Positions 32,337 to 41,046 of a stretch of DNA of 46,597 nt are shown here, one piece after another. The stretch covers positions 1 to 46,597 of the forward strand of contig JAFWQF010000052.1 in NCBI GenBank assembly GCA_017509205.1. Direction: 5' to 3'. The notes under the pieces are model-generated. The model saw only the letters and a program-made list of their open reading frames with translations, was not told the origin of the DNA and searched no databases. Both the position numbers and the translations under genes were made by a program. The stretch is from Clostridiales bacterium. GTDB lineage: Bacteria; Bacillota; Clostridia; Saccharofermentanales; Saccharofermentanaceae. Numbering within the stretch: position 1 is the stretch's first letter; each line of letters begins with the position of its first letter.

Positions 32337-33419
32337 TTACTTATCCCCCAGTCTTTCTCTGTCAGCATACATGGTTTCATAGTACTTCTGGTATTCACCG
32401 CTTGTTACGCGGTCCATCCATTCCTGATTTGCAAGATACCAGTCGATGGTCTTAACGATGCCGGTCTCAAACGTTGTCTCCGGATACCATCCGAGATCTG
32501 ATTTGATCTTTGCCGGATCGATACCGTAACGTCTGTCATGGCCAAGCCTGTCTTCAACATGCTCTATAAGGCTCTCGTTGATCTGCGGATCTTTAAGGCG
32601 CTCAGCGAGCTGCGCGATTATCGTCTTTACGATGAAGATGTTCGGACGCTCGTTGTGTCCGCCGATGTTGTAGACCTCACCGTCGATTCCGCCCTGTGCC
32701 ACCATGTCGATCGCTTTGCAGTGATCCTCGACATAGAGCCAGTCGCGTATCTGCATGCCGTCTCCGTAGACAGGAAGCTTCTTGTGATTTCTTGCGTTGT
32801 TAATCATAAGCGGAATGAGTTTTTCAGGGAACTGCCACATTCCGTAATTGTTGCTGCATCTCGTTATGTTCACGGGCATCTTGTAAGTGTCGTGAAAAGC
32901 CTTTACGAAAAGATCGGCTGATGCCTTGGATGAGCTGTACGGCGAATGAGGATCGAGCGGAGTCGTCTCCGTGAAATAACCCGTAGCGCCGAGCGCACCG
33001 TATACCTCGTCAGTACTTACCTGAATGAATTTCTTTCCCTTTTTCCAGGTCTTCTGGCCTGCATCGTACCATGCATCCTTTGCACGCTGGAGAAGGTTAA
33101 CGGTTCCCAGGACATTCGTGGTCACGAAGATCTCGGGGCCTGCAATGGAGCGGTCAACATGGCTTTCAGCCGCGAAGTTGATTATGAAATCAGGATCGTA
33201 TTTTGCTATGAGAGAAGCCGTAAGCTCCTTATCACAGATGTTTCCGTGCACGAAAACGTGCCTTTCATCACTCTCGATGTCCTTAAGGTTTTCAAGATTT
33301 CCGGCGTACGTGAGTGCATCAAGGTTAATGATCCGGATGTCGGTGTATTTTGCAAGCATGTAATGGACGAACGTAGTTCCGATGAAGCCTGCGCATCCTG
33401 TCACCAAATATGTGATCAT
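32337..33419 (-). CDS. rfbB: dTDP-glucose 4,6-dehydratase RfbB/RmlB
   Basis: The start at 33419 is chosen because AAAGGAAA precedes it at good spacing and it begins directly with the NAD-binding motif TGCAGFIGTTF; this gives 360 residues. The catalytic stretch YSSSKASADL near residue 160 holds the Tyr and Lys of the short-chain dehydrogenase triad; VSTDEVYG precedes it. The enzyme oxidises, dehydrates and reduces dTDP-glucose to dTDP-4-keto-6-deoxyglucose. It heads the rfbBA pair and the long minus-strand run, with a good promoter just upstream. Its product may feed wall polysaccharide synthesis. Confidence 0.96.
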   Translation of the reverse strand: MITYLVTGCAGFIGTTFVHYMLAKYTDIRIINLDALTYAGNLENLKDIESDERHVFVHGNICDKELTASLIAKYDPDFIINFAAESHVDRSIAGPEIFVTTNVLGTVNLLQRAKDAWYDAGQKTWKKGKKFIQVSTDEVYGALGATGYFTETTPLDPHSPYSSSKASADLFVKAFHDTYKMPVNITRCSNNYGMWQFPEKLIPLMINNARNHKKLPVYGDGMQIRDWLYVEDHCKAIDMVAQGGIDGEVYNIGGHNERPNIFIVKTIIAQLAERLKDPQINESLIEHVEDRLGHDRRYGIDPAKIKSDLGWYPETTFETGIVKTIDWYLANQEWMDRVTSGEYQKYYETMYADRERLGDK

Positions 33420-33469
33420 CTGCTGTTTCCTTTCCGCCTGCAACATGTGAGATTGCATATAACCTTATT

Positions 33470-33498
33470 ATTTTAATTTAGGTTAAATCGTTAGGCAA
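33470..33498 (-). promoter_or_regulatory. Promoter of rfbBA and the downstream sensor genes
   Basis: On the minus strand TTGCCT (33493-33498) and TAAAAT (33470-33475) are spaced exactly 17 bases. Transcription would begin near 33463, about 44 bases before the rfbB ATG. Confidence 0.68.
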
Positions 33499-33555
33499 GT
33501 TTTGTGTGATAGAATACTGATAAACAAGCATTCAAAGGAGGCCTTGAGGGGCTAC

Positions 33556-34377
33556 ATGTCTGAGAACAGCGGTGCTTCATCATCCGGAAGATTCGTATAC
33601 CTGGTTGAAGACAAATTCAACTATCACCTTGACACAGATGACCTCACGGTAGTTGTCGGAACCGTTCACGGAACCGTCAGCGTTCACGATGAAGTCTACG
33701 TGATAGATTACAGCGGAAAGACTCTCCTTACGCAGATCAGACAGCTCGAATCAATGAGCAGCAAAGGCACGGAACATCCTGAGTCCTGCACTGATGCGCC
33801 GATCGCGCTCCTTCTTGGTGTCTCACCCTCCGAGATCGACAGGTTCTGCGTCGTTACGAACATAAAGCCCTGGGTCAACCAGGACGTCAACCAGGCAGTC
33901 GAAAACCCTTATCTTCTCGGACTGCTCTACGGCGAGAAGTTACGTGATGACAATTACTACTTCGGCAAGTTCGTATATGCTTTGGCACATGCCTTCTTCC
34001 TCTCACCGGTCGCGATGAGCAAGAAACCCGTGGACAACGGCGACGGCACGGCCACATTCAAGTCAGAGACGCAGATGAGCTTCTCCATGCTCTCCAATGA
34101 CAGATATCCCGGAAAGGGCACTCTGCCGGTATTCACCGACTGGATAGAACTCGGCAGATGGGGTGATGCTCCCAAAGACGAAGAAGGACACGTCCAGACC
34201 GTCATATTAAGGTTCCCCGACATCGTTGCCCTGACGGCAGATCCGAACATCAACGGATTCGTCATTAACGCTTTCGGGGAACTGAATCTTTTTGTTCCTA
34301 CGGAACTTATCGATCACATAACGAGTCTTGAGGGATACCGCAAAGAACACGGAGATTCACCTAAGACCAACAATTGA
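33556..34377 (+). CDS. SseB-like protein with an N-terminal beta-barrel domain
   Basis: The ATG at 33556 (MSENSGASS) is preceded by GAGGGG at a suitable distance; an earlier start has worse spacing. The 273-residue protein opens with about 70 residues resembling the EF-Tu domain-2 barrel (VGTVHGTVSVHDEVYVID). The C-terminal half resembles SseB, an enhanced-serine-sensitivity family, with FLSPVAM, TLPVFTDWIEL and a final FPDIVALTADPNINGFVIN run. SseB proteins are poorly understood. It is soluble. It is followed after ten bases by an acyltransferase gene on the same strand. The fusion is unusual, and its role is unknown. Confidence 0.75.
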   Translation: MSENSGASSSGRFVYLVEDKFNYHLDTDDLTVVVGTVHGTVSVHDEVYVIDYSGKTLLTQIRQLESMSSKGTEHPESCTDAPIALLLGVSPSEIDRFCVVTNIKPWVNQDVNQAVENPYLLGLLYGEKLRDDNYYFGKFVYALAHAFFLSPVAMSKKPVDNGDGTATFKSETQMSFSMLSNDRYPGKGTLPVFTDWIELGRWGDAPKDEEGHVQTVILRFPDIVALTADPNINGFVINAFGELNLFVPTELIDHITSLEGYRKEHGDSPKTNN

Positions 34378-34387
34378 GGGCTGCTTC

Positions 34388-35473
34388 ATGAACAAAACGG
34401 AACGCAAGAGCAATTTCGACATGATGAGGGTTCTTTGCATCCTTCTCATAATCATGTACCACTATACGTCCCATGGCGGCTATCTGTATAAGGATTTCAT
34501 TCCGCAAAAACTCTTCTACGGCGCCACCGGAGTATGGGGCCTTCTTGGTGTTCTCGGTTTCGTAATGGTAAGTTCGCACTTCCTTTATTCAAGCGGCTCA
34601 TTTTCAATCCAGAAAGCATTAAGAGTTGTCTTTGAGACAACCTTCTATTCCACCACGATTTCACTGATTCTTATGTTCACGGGAAGAGTCAACTATCCGC
34701 CGGATTATCTGCTCAAATGTTTCTTTTCTGTTTTCTGCAGGCAGTACTGGTTTGTCACCGATTATTTTCTTTTCTACGTAATGTCGCCTTTTCTTAAGCT
34801 GTTCTGCGACAAGCTGAGCATTCATCACCACAGATGGCTCCTGATCGTTCTTTTCCTGATAACTTTCCCTTCAAGAGAGATAACACACACCATGACTTTT
34901 TCGAGATTAGGCATATTCGTATACACTTATCTGCTCATAGCCTATTTCGTAAGGAAACCGGACAACTTCTTCCAGAAGCATTATAAGTTCTTATCCGTGA
35001 TCGTTTTCGGCGGCATAACCGCAGCGGTCTGCGCATTCATCTATCTCAACAAGATAACCTTTGACGGAATATACCTTAACTGGGTCAATGACATCACATA
35101 CATTTCCTCGACGACAATGTTCCTTGCGGCAATTTGCATGTATTTCATCTTCAAAAACCTGAAAACCGGATACTCGAAGATCCTTTACGTAATCGGAGGA
35201 TCAACACTCGGAATTTATCTGATCCACGAAAACGATTATTTCCATTACATACTTTTCGACAACGTCTTAAGAAGAGCCGGAGTTTATGAAATGACGCTTG
35301 GTCCTTTGATCTATCTGCTCTCCTGCATCGGGGTGCTGCTAGGATGCGCGTTGATCCATTACGGGATTGAATTCATATTAAAGAAAACCGTCTATATGCT
35401 CAGCGACAAATATCTTAAGGCAAAATACAAGGCATTTGACGTCAAATACATCCCCGGACAGGATAAGGATTAA
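34388..35473 (+). CDS. Membrane acyltransferase, OafA/Acyltransferase_3 family
   Basis: The start at 34388 follows GAGGG; it gives 361 residues. The protein has about ten transmembrane segments. The opening NFDMMRVLCILLIIMYHYTSHGG carries the conserved Arg and the catalytic-type His of the family (RxxAxxxVxxxH-like). These enzymes move acetyl or other acyl groups from the cytoplasm onto sugars of surface polysaccharides or lipids. Its neighbour upstream is SseB-like and downstream lies a convergent membrane-protein gene whose stop codon overlaps its own by three bases. The acceptor is unknown; the rfb-derived glycans are a plausible target, by inference. Confidence 0.87.
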   Translation: MNKTERKSNFDMMRVLCILLIIMYHYTSHGGYLYKDFIPQKLFYGATGVWGLLGVLGFVMVSSHFLYSSGSFSIQKALRVVFETTFYSTTISLILMFTGRVNYPPDYLLKCFFSVFCRQYWFVTDYFLFYVMSPFLKLFCDKLSIHHHRWLLIVLFLITFPSREITHTMTFSRLGIFVYTYLLIAYFVRKPDNFFQKHYKFLSVIVFGGITAAVCAFIYLNKITFDGIYLNWVNDITYISSTTMFLAAICMYFIFKNLKTGYSKILYVIGGSTLGIYLIHENDYFHYILFDNVLRRAGVYEMTLGPLIYLLSCIGVLLGCALIHYGIEFILKKTVYMLSDKYLKAKYKAFDVKYIPGQDKD

Positions 35474-36243
35474 CCCCTATATGTTTCGATAAGTCCCATT
35501 CCAATAACTATGGCCATTAACACTCCGAAAATCACGACCGGAGCGGCAAGCACGCAGATGGTAAGCTTGATGTGCCTTTTCTCTTTGAAGCATGCGATGA
35601 CTGTGGCAAGAACGTCAAGGCAGAAAAACATCTGCATAATGCTTCCGAAAACAGCGAAAACAATGCTGCCGGTAGTGCGTCCTTTGTTGCCGGACAAAGC
35701 GCCTTCCTTTGCTGCCTTTACGAAATAGAGCACCATGAGAGGAGCGCTCTCGCAAAGCGTGACCCATCCAATCACTGACAAAACGAATATGATCGGCGGC
35801 GAGACGAATATCATGATAACTACCGGCGTGAATATGAGCAGGAAAAATACCGCTATAAGCATTCCGCCGAAAACGAAATAAGGGATCAGTCCGTACTTAA
35901 GGATGAGCGAAGCACCGAGCAGATATCTTCTGTCGAGCTTTCTCCCGTAAGTCAGCGTAACGACAAGGTTTGCCACGGCAAGCACGATCGGGAACAAAAA
36001 GAATACGAGCGGCAGCTTGGTGTTTTCGGTGGCTGAAAAGTTCTTCAGGAAATTGGACGAAACAAAAAACAGGATGATGTATCCGTATGTCAGGACAAGG
36101 CATCCGATCTCTATCGCATAAAGCGGATGAAAGCCGCCTTTAAACGGCTGAGATACGGGTGCATAGTAACTCTGAACCGGAACCTGATTCTGATATTGGA
36201 ACTGTTGCTGCTGCGGCATTCCTGCCGTTCTGTAATCTGCCAT
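35470..36243 (-). CDS. Polytopic membrane protein with Gln-rich N-terminus
   Basis: This 257-residue protein starts with about 35 polar residues rich in Gln, Pro and Tyr (PQQQQFQYQ), then about six hydrophobic segments. I recognise no domain. GGGGGA precedes the ATG. It follows the zinc-ribbon membrane protein gene by 54 bases on the same strand; both have a long polar N-terminus, which suggests they form one unit. The stop overlaps the convergent acyltransferase stop. Confidence 0.75.
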   Translation of the reverse strand: MADYRTAGMPQQQQFQYQNQVPVQSYYAPVSQPFKGGFHPLYAIEIGCLVLTYGYIILFFVSSNFLKNFSATENTKLPLVFFLFPIVLAVANLVVTLTYGRKLDRRYLLGASLILKYGLIPYFVFGGMLIAVFFLLIFTPVVIMIFVSPPIIFVLSVIGWVTLCESAPLMVLYFVKAAKEGALSGNKGRTTGSIVFAVFGSIMQMFFCLDVLATVIACFKEKRHIKLTICVLAAPVVIFGVLMAIVIGMGLIETYRG

Positions 36244-36297
36244 ATTCTATCCCCCTGCCGCACGACTTCCACATCCTGCGTACAAGTGCATTATACA

Positions 36298-37170
36298 TCA
36301 TATGATCTGGAACGGGGACATGTCTTTCTGATGCCCTGCACTTCTGTTGTATGTCATGTTCGTAATTGCGATGAGCACCCATCCTGCATAGCACAGAAGG
36401 AACAGATAAATGAGACCCCACTTCGGATCCTTGCCGAATTTCTTTGCAAGGGACACGGCCGTAAGCGCGCCTAAGACGCAGCCTATGAGCTGTCCTACTG
36501 TGGGTATCAGTGTAAGGAAACACATCCAGCCTTTGTAACCGGAGATCTCATACAGGGTGTAAATGTTTAATACAGGTATCAGGGATTTCCACGGACTCTC
36601 ACCTGCCTTGTCAAAGACAGGCCACAGAAGGAGTGATGACATGAGATAAACAGACAGTCCGAGCAACGTCAGCCACAGCGGAAGATATCTTAACCTGTAT
36701 ACGAGCATGAGAATGAATACGATCGTGAAATCGATGCCCGCAACGCCTGCTGCCAAAACCGGCCACCAGAGCGTGATATCCATGGTCTTTATGAATTCCT
36801 TAATGGAACGTCTGGGCCTCTTGACCTTTTGTTTAGGCTGCTTTGGCGGCTTCGGAGGCTTGGGAGGCTTCTGTTTCTTCTCCTTCTTCACCTTTTCTTT
36901 CTTCGGCTTTTCGGAGACTGAAGGCTCGGGCTGAGACGTTCTGAAATCAGTGTACGATGATTCATATGAAGGGCCGCTGCTTCCTGCACGTGAAGCGCTT
37001 GAAGCAAATTCGGTATATTCGGAATCAGGAGAGGAACTCTGCTGTCCCTCACTTTCGATTATGACCTCGCTCTCGGGAATGGCACTTCCGCACTTCGAGC
37101 AGATGTAGTTTCCCGCAACCTTGGTATGTATGGTTCCGCCGCACTTAGGGCATTTCTTTATCTCAGCCAT
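36298..37170 (-). CDS. Zinc-ribbon membrane protein, DUF5684-like
   Basis: This 290-residue protein starts with a zinc ribbon, CPKCGG...CSKCG (residues 7-28), then a long low-complexity linker that turns Lys/Pro-rich (KKEKKQKPPKPPKPP), then about six hydrophobic segments. The last part, with KSLIPVLNIYTLYEISGYKGWMCFL and VSLAKKFGKDPKWGL, looks like DUF5684, found in many Gram-positive bacteria near signal-peptidase-like genes. AAAGGGAA precedes the ATG. The ribbon and the basic linker would lie in the cytoplasm. The function is unknown. Confidence 0.82.
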   Translation of the reverse strand: MAEIKKCPKCGGTIHTKVAGNYICSKCGSAIPESEVIIESEGQQSSSPDSEYTEFASSASRAGSSGPSYESSYTDFRTSQPEPSVSEKPKKEKVKKEKKQKPPKPPKPPKQPKQKVKRPRRSIKEFIKTMDITLWWPVLAAGVAGIDFTIVFILMLVYRLRYLPLWLTLLGLSVYLMSSLLLWPVFDKAGESPWKSLIPVLNIYTLYEISGYKGWMCFLTLIPTVGQLIGCVLGALTAVSLAKKFGKDPKWGLIYLFLLCYAGWVLIAITNMTYNRSAGHQKDMSPFQII

Positions 37171-37250
37171 TTGTTTCCCTTTCTTTCAATGCAATACATA
37201 ATAGCACTAGATGCGGCATTTCTCGACAATGCACACTACAGATGCTAAAC

Positions 37251-37278
37251 TTGCTTGATATAAAATATCAGTTATATT
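37251..37278 (+). promoter_or_regulatory. Promoter of the transglutaminase-like operon
   Basis: TTGCTT (37251-37256) and TATATT (37273-37278) are spaced 16 bases. The spacer contains the palindrome GATATAAAATATC. The transcript would start near 37285. Confidence 0.55.
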
Positions 37279-37310
37279 TGCAGTATTTATAACTTTGATT
37301 GGGTGATCAA

Positions 37311-38555
37311 TTGAGCAGAAAAGCACTGGGAACAGTCTTAAAAGCACTTTATCTGGCGGGAATCGCAGGAATTACCGTCTGTTTTTCCATCCGTGATGCC
37401 GGCTCAAACATCATCCGCGAAGCAGTCACCGAGGCAGGCGTCCCCGTTAAGATCGAAAGCTTTTTCAAAAAGCTCCCTGATGACGCAGAATTCATAACTG
37501 ATCTTTCTTCGATAGACTTCAATACGCCTGCCGTTTACAAGATAAAGGTCCACCACGATATCGTGTTTGACGATACCGTAACTGTCCGCATAGAAGACAC
37601 CACGGCTCCCACTGCAGACGGCCTTACGAAGAAGGTTCTTTCCTATGGTGAGCTTCCTGAGGCAAAGGACATGGTCGAGAATGCCTTTGACTTGAACGGA
37701 ATATCTTCGGTCGAATACGACAAAACTCCTGACATAACAGGCGGCGGCACCGTGCAGGTACCCATCCGTGTTACCGACAATTACGGCAATTACTCTATCA
37801 CCCAGGCAACGTTCATCGTTACCGAAGATACAAAAGCACCAGTTATCCGCGGCATTAAGGATGTTACCGTCACCCAGGGCGAAAACCCTGATCTTTCAGA
37901 TGGCGTTTACGCTGAAGACGACGTTACGGATAACGTCTCCGTAAAGATCGATGCAAGCAATCTGGATTACACCGTTCCCGGCAAATACAAGATCATCTAC
38001 ACTGCCCGTGACGACGCGGGAAACACCGCCACTGCCGAATCCACGGTCACCGTAAAGAAAAAGCCTGAGGTGCCCGTTAAGAAAGTCGCCAAAAAGAAGA
38101 CTGCTCCCACAAAGAAAAAGATAGTTTACAGCAAGGTCAACCAGCTTGCCGCAAAGCTCGTCAAAAAGCTCAGGAAAGGCAGCGACGTTGAGACCGCACG
38201 CGCGATCTTCAAATGGGTTCACAAGAACATCACATACGTTCACGACGGTTCAAAGATGACCGGCAAGAAAGCAGCTTACTTCGGATTGACGAGGCGCACC
38301 GGAAACTGCCGCGTCTACGCTTGGACATGCAAGATCCTGCTCGACAAGGCAGGCATAAAGAACATGATCGTATCCCGCTACCCCGTCACCACGAGACACT
38401 ATTGGAATCTGGTATATCTGAACGGCGGGTGGTATCATTGCGACGCAACGCCTTTTCTGGATCACCGCGGTATATACTTTAAACTGACGGATGCCAAGCT
38501 CGACAAGCATCACAAGTTCAAGAAGAACAAGTATCCGGCACGCGCAACAAGCTGA
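37311..38555 (+). CDS. Surface protein with Ig-like domains and a transglutaminase-like domain
   Basis: The start is taken as TTG at 37311 (reading SRKALG); TTG at 37299 is possible and adds four residues. The 414-residue protein has an N-terminal membrane segment near 11-30, two bacterial Ig/HYR-like modules (DTTAPTADG near 95 and DTKAPVIRG near 178, each followed by an AxDxxGN strand), a lysine-rich linker near 255-270, and a C-terminal transglutaminase-like domain with Cys in GNCRVYAW, His in RHYWNLV and Asp in CDATPF as catalytic triad. It probably acts outside on the wall, as a cross-linker or protease-like enzyme. It begins a three-gene unit with a membrane protein and a lipoprotein. 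Confidence 0.87.
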   Translation: MSRKALGTVLKALYLAGIAGITVCFSIRDAGSNIIREAVTEAGVPVKIESFFKKLPDDAEFITDLSSIDFNTPAVYKIKVHHDIVFDDTVTVRIEDTTAPTADGLTKKVLSYGELPEAKDMVENAFDLNGISSVEYDKTPDITGGGTVQVPIRVTDNYGNYSITQATFIVTEDTKAPVIRGIKDVTVTQGENPDLSDGVYAEDDVTDNVSVKIDASNLDYTVPGKYKIIYTARDDAGNTATAESTVTVKKKPEVPVKKVAKKKTAPTKKKIVYSKVNQLAAKLVKKLRKGSDVETARAIFKWVHKNITYVHDGSKMTGKKAAYFGLTRRTGNCRVYAWTCKILLDKAGIKNMIVSRYPVTTRHYWNLVYLNGGWYHCDATPFLDHRGIYFKLTDAKLDKHHKFKKNKYPARATS

Positions 38556-38580
38556 GGACCTAAGGTAAAGGAGAATAACA

Positions 38581-40419
38581 ATGTCATTTCCAGGTGTCAT
38601 ACTTTTCATACTGTCCATTACCGGCTGTTTTCTCGGTTATACGGTCTTTGTCAAAAGGCCTGCTGCTTTCTTTCCGCTGATCTACATTTCATATTCGGTT
38701 ACTGTTCTATATCTTTTCGGACTCACAGGCCATCTTAAGACGGGTTATTACGCGCTTATCTTTACAGGAATCTTTTTCCTGCCCGTGGTCATACGCAACT
38801 TCAAGGAAGAACTCATGAGCGGCCTTAAAGAAGCCTTCAGCGAGCTTTCATGGCTCTACATGGCAATAGGCATCATCTGGATATTCGTCATCACTGCAGA
38901 TCTCGGAGTATCGCATCCCGATGACTTTTCGCACTGGTTCAAGATCTGCAGGATAATGCACTTTGAATCGGCTTATCCGTCAACTCCCGACCTCAATTTC
39001 TCAACATACCCGCCTGCCACCGCAACATGGATCTGGTATGTCACGTCGCTCTTCGGCTTCTCGCCTTCAATGTGCTTTTTTGCTAATTCGATGATCAATC
39101 TGGCTGCACTGAATGCGCTTTTCGCAGCAGGCAAAAAGCGTGAGGGAATCCTCTTCAGGATCGTGACCTTCGTCTTTGTATCGGTAATGTCCGTAGTGCT
39201 CTGCTCCATGAGTCTCGGAACATACTGTCTGCTTACAGACATCCCGCTTGGACTTGTGCCGCTTGCGATGGTCTTCTGGATCGAAAACACAAAGGAAGAC
39301 GAAGAAATGAAAGACATCGTCATCCTCATCCTCATGATGACTTTCGAGTCGCTCATAAAGATCCCAGGACTCATGTTTATGGGATTTGCTTATGTCTGCT
39401 GGCTTAAGTCCAGAAAGAGAGTCACATTGACCGAAAGCAAGCTTAAGTCACTTCTTAAGCTTATTCCAGCAGTTATTCCCATTGTATTGTTCTACGCCTA
39501 TATCTTCAGGGCAAATCACGTATACGGAAAGATCGAGCTTTCGGGACAGGGATTCTCACTCACGAGATATCTCGGAATGTTCCTCAACAAGACAGGCGAT
39601 CAGGTCACAGCGATCATCGGCAGATTCTTCTATGAGGTATTTGTACTGACAGGAGACGTCTCCATGCAGATAAGAGCGGTATGGGCCGGACTTATCCTCT
39701 CCGTCATCGGATGCGTCGTTCTTTGGAAGATCGAAGACAAACATTTCAAGGAAGTCAGAAAGGTCCTTATAAGAACTGTCATCTTCGTTGCAGTTTACAT
39801 GGCCTTCATGCTCCTTACCTATGTTTTCTCGATGAACGCAGCAGAAGCAAATTCAACGATGCTCAACTGCTTCTACAGATACACGGGAACCGTCGCGATC
39901 TTTGTCTGGGGTATCCTCGGTTATACTTTCTTCAATGTATTTTCCGAGCGAAAAGGAAAAGCCGGAAACATCGGCATCACCTTGCTGATCTCAAGCGTCA
40001 TCATCACCGGATTATCTATGTTCAATCTTGGCTACATAACCGGTTTTGACCGTTACATCAACGTTGAAAACTTTACGACCGCAGGATGGGATCTCTGCAC
40101 AAAATACGCAGAAGAGCGTACCAAATACAATGAGGATTCATACTTCGTGATCTACGATGAGAACGACATCAAAGACACCTACCCTGCCAAGGTCAGACTC
40201 ATCGGAACAGTCTATTTCAGATCGAACAACGTCTATACATATACACTTAGCGAGCTCGAAAAAGGACAGGTTGAAGAAAAGGATATGGAAAAGATCCGCA
40301 ACTGCAGATACCTTGTCACGATGGGCGATTTTTCAAGCCGTCTGGATACTATCGGAAGATACGTAAACGTTGACGGTTACAAGCCCGGAACAACTGAGCT
40401 CAATGGAGGAACCGAATGA
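38581..40419 (+). CDS. Polytopic membrane protein, glycosyltransferase-C-like
   Basis: This 612-residue protein has about 12 hydrophobic segments and one extracellular-looking loop with an Asp pair, HPDDFSHW near residue 112, as seen in GT-C glycosyltransferases that use lipid-linked sugars. A soluble C-terminal part of about 120 residues (from about 490) has FVIYDENDIKD and a final GTTELNGGTE. AAAGGAGAA precedes the ATG. It is the middle gene of the transglutaminase-like operon and overlaps the downstream lipoprotein gene by ATGA. The glycosyltransferase assignment comes from topology and the DD motif only. Confidence 0.72.
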   Translation: MSFPGVILFILSITGCFLGYTVFVKRPAAFFPLIYISYSVTVLYLFGLTGHLKTGYYALIFTGIFFLPVVIRNFKEELMSGLKEAFSELSWLYMAIGIIWIFVITADLGVSHPDDFSHWFKICRIMHFESAYPSTPDLNFSTYPPATATWIWYVTSLFGFSPSMCFFANSMINLAALNALFAAGKKREGILFRIVTFVFVSVMSVVLCSMSLGTYCLLTDIPLGLVPLAMVFWIENTKEDEEMKDIVILILMMTFESLIKIPGLMFMGFAYVCWLKSRKRVTLTESKLKSLLKLIPAVIPIVLFYAYIFRANHVYGKIELSGQGFSLTRYLGMFLNKTGDQVTAIIGRFFYEVFVLTGDVSMQIRAVWAGLILSVIGCVVLWKIEDKHFKEVRKVLIRTVIFVAVYMAFMLLTYVFSMNAAEANSTMLNCFYRYTGTVAIFVWGILGYTFFNVFSERKGKAGNIGITLLISSVIITGLSMFNLGYITGFDRYINVENFTTAGWDLCTKYAEERTKYNEDSYFVIYDENDIKDTYPAKVRLIGTVYFRSNNVYTYTLSELEKGQVEEKDMEKIRNCRYLVTMGDFSSRLDTIGRYVNVDGYKPGTTELNGGTE

Positions 40420-40982
40420 ATAAAAGAATTATCGCAGCAGCCTTCATCAGCTTTGCGCTGATGCTTACGTCATGCTCTTCCGCAGGCAAGGACAACACTC
40501 CTGAACGCGTTGACGGAGGCCAGACAAAGGTTGCGGCAACTAAGAGCAGCAATGATGCCAAAACGCCTGACGCGGCCTCCAAGGGCTTTACAATCACTTA
40601 CAACGGAGTGAAGATCGCCTTGGATGCTGAGACCGCTCCCCTCGTCAAAGCCATCGGAGGCAATCCCGTCTATACCGAAAAGCCTTCATGCGCTTATGTG
40701 GGAATCGACTACACATACGATTACAAGGCATTTGTCCTTTACGCTCAAAGCAGGGACGGCAAGGAGATCGTCAACACCGTTGAGGTAAGATCAGATACCG
40801 TTGATGTCGGCGGCGCAAAGGTCGGCCAGACACTCGACGAAGTTAAAAAGATCTACGGCAGCCCTGTTTCAGACGACGAGACCGCCGTCACATACGTTAA
40901 GGGCGGAACTGAGCTGCAGTTCGTAACCGACGAATCCGGCAAAGTGGTGCTCATAATCCTGAGGCACGACGCAGCAGAGTAA
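40416..40982 (+). CDS. Lipoprotein with SmpA/BamE-like C-terminal fold
   Basis: This 188-residue protein has a lipobox LTSC with Cys near residue 20, then a Lys/Ala/Asp linker and a beta-rich domain. The end, GQTLDEVKKIYGSPV and then a strand FVTDESGKVVLIIL, resembles the SmpA/BamE fold, which is found in many small Gram-positive lipoproteins. It is coupled to the upstream membrane protein gene through ATGA. It sits on the outer face and may stabilise the membrane protein or bind a wall polymer. The role is inferred only from location. Confidence 0.78.
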   Translation: MNKRIIAAAFISFALMLTSCSSAGKDNTPERVDGGQTKVAATKSSNDAKTPDAASKGFTITYNGVKIALDAETAPLVKAIGGNPVYTEKPSCAYVGIDYTYDYKAFVLYAQSRDGKEIVNTVEVRSDTVDVGGAKVGQTLDEVKKIYGSPVSDDETAVTYVKGGTELQFVTDESGKVVLIILRHDAAE

Positions 40983-41008
40983 AGAAGCTAAAAAAGAACA
41001 AACAATAA

Positions 41009-41031
41009 CGGCTCCCGCTATGGGAGCCGTA
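41009..41031. terminator. Terminator between convergent genes
   Basis: ACGGCTCCC (41009-41017) pairs perfectly with GGGAGCCGT (41023-41031). A weak T-tract follows on each strand (ATGTTTT on plus). It ends the transglutaminase-like operon and faces the lipocalin-like lipoprotein gene. Confidence 0.8.
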
Positions 41032-41046
41032 TGTTTTCCGCAAATA

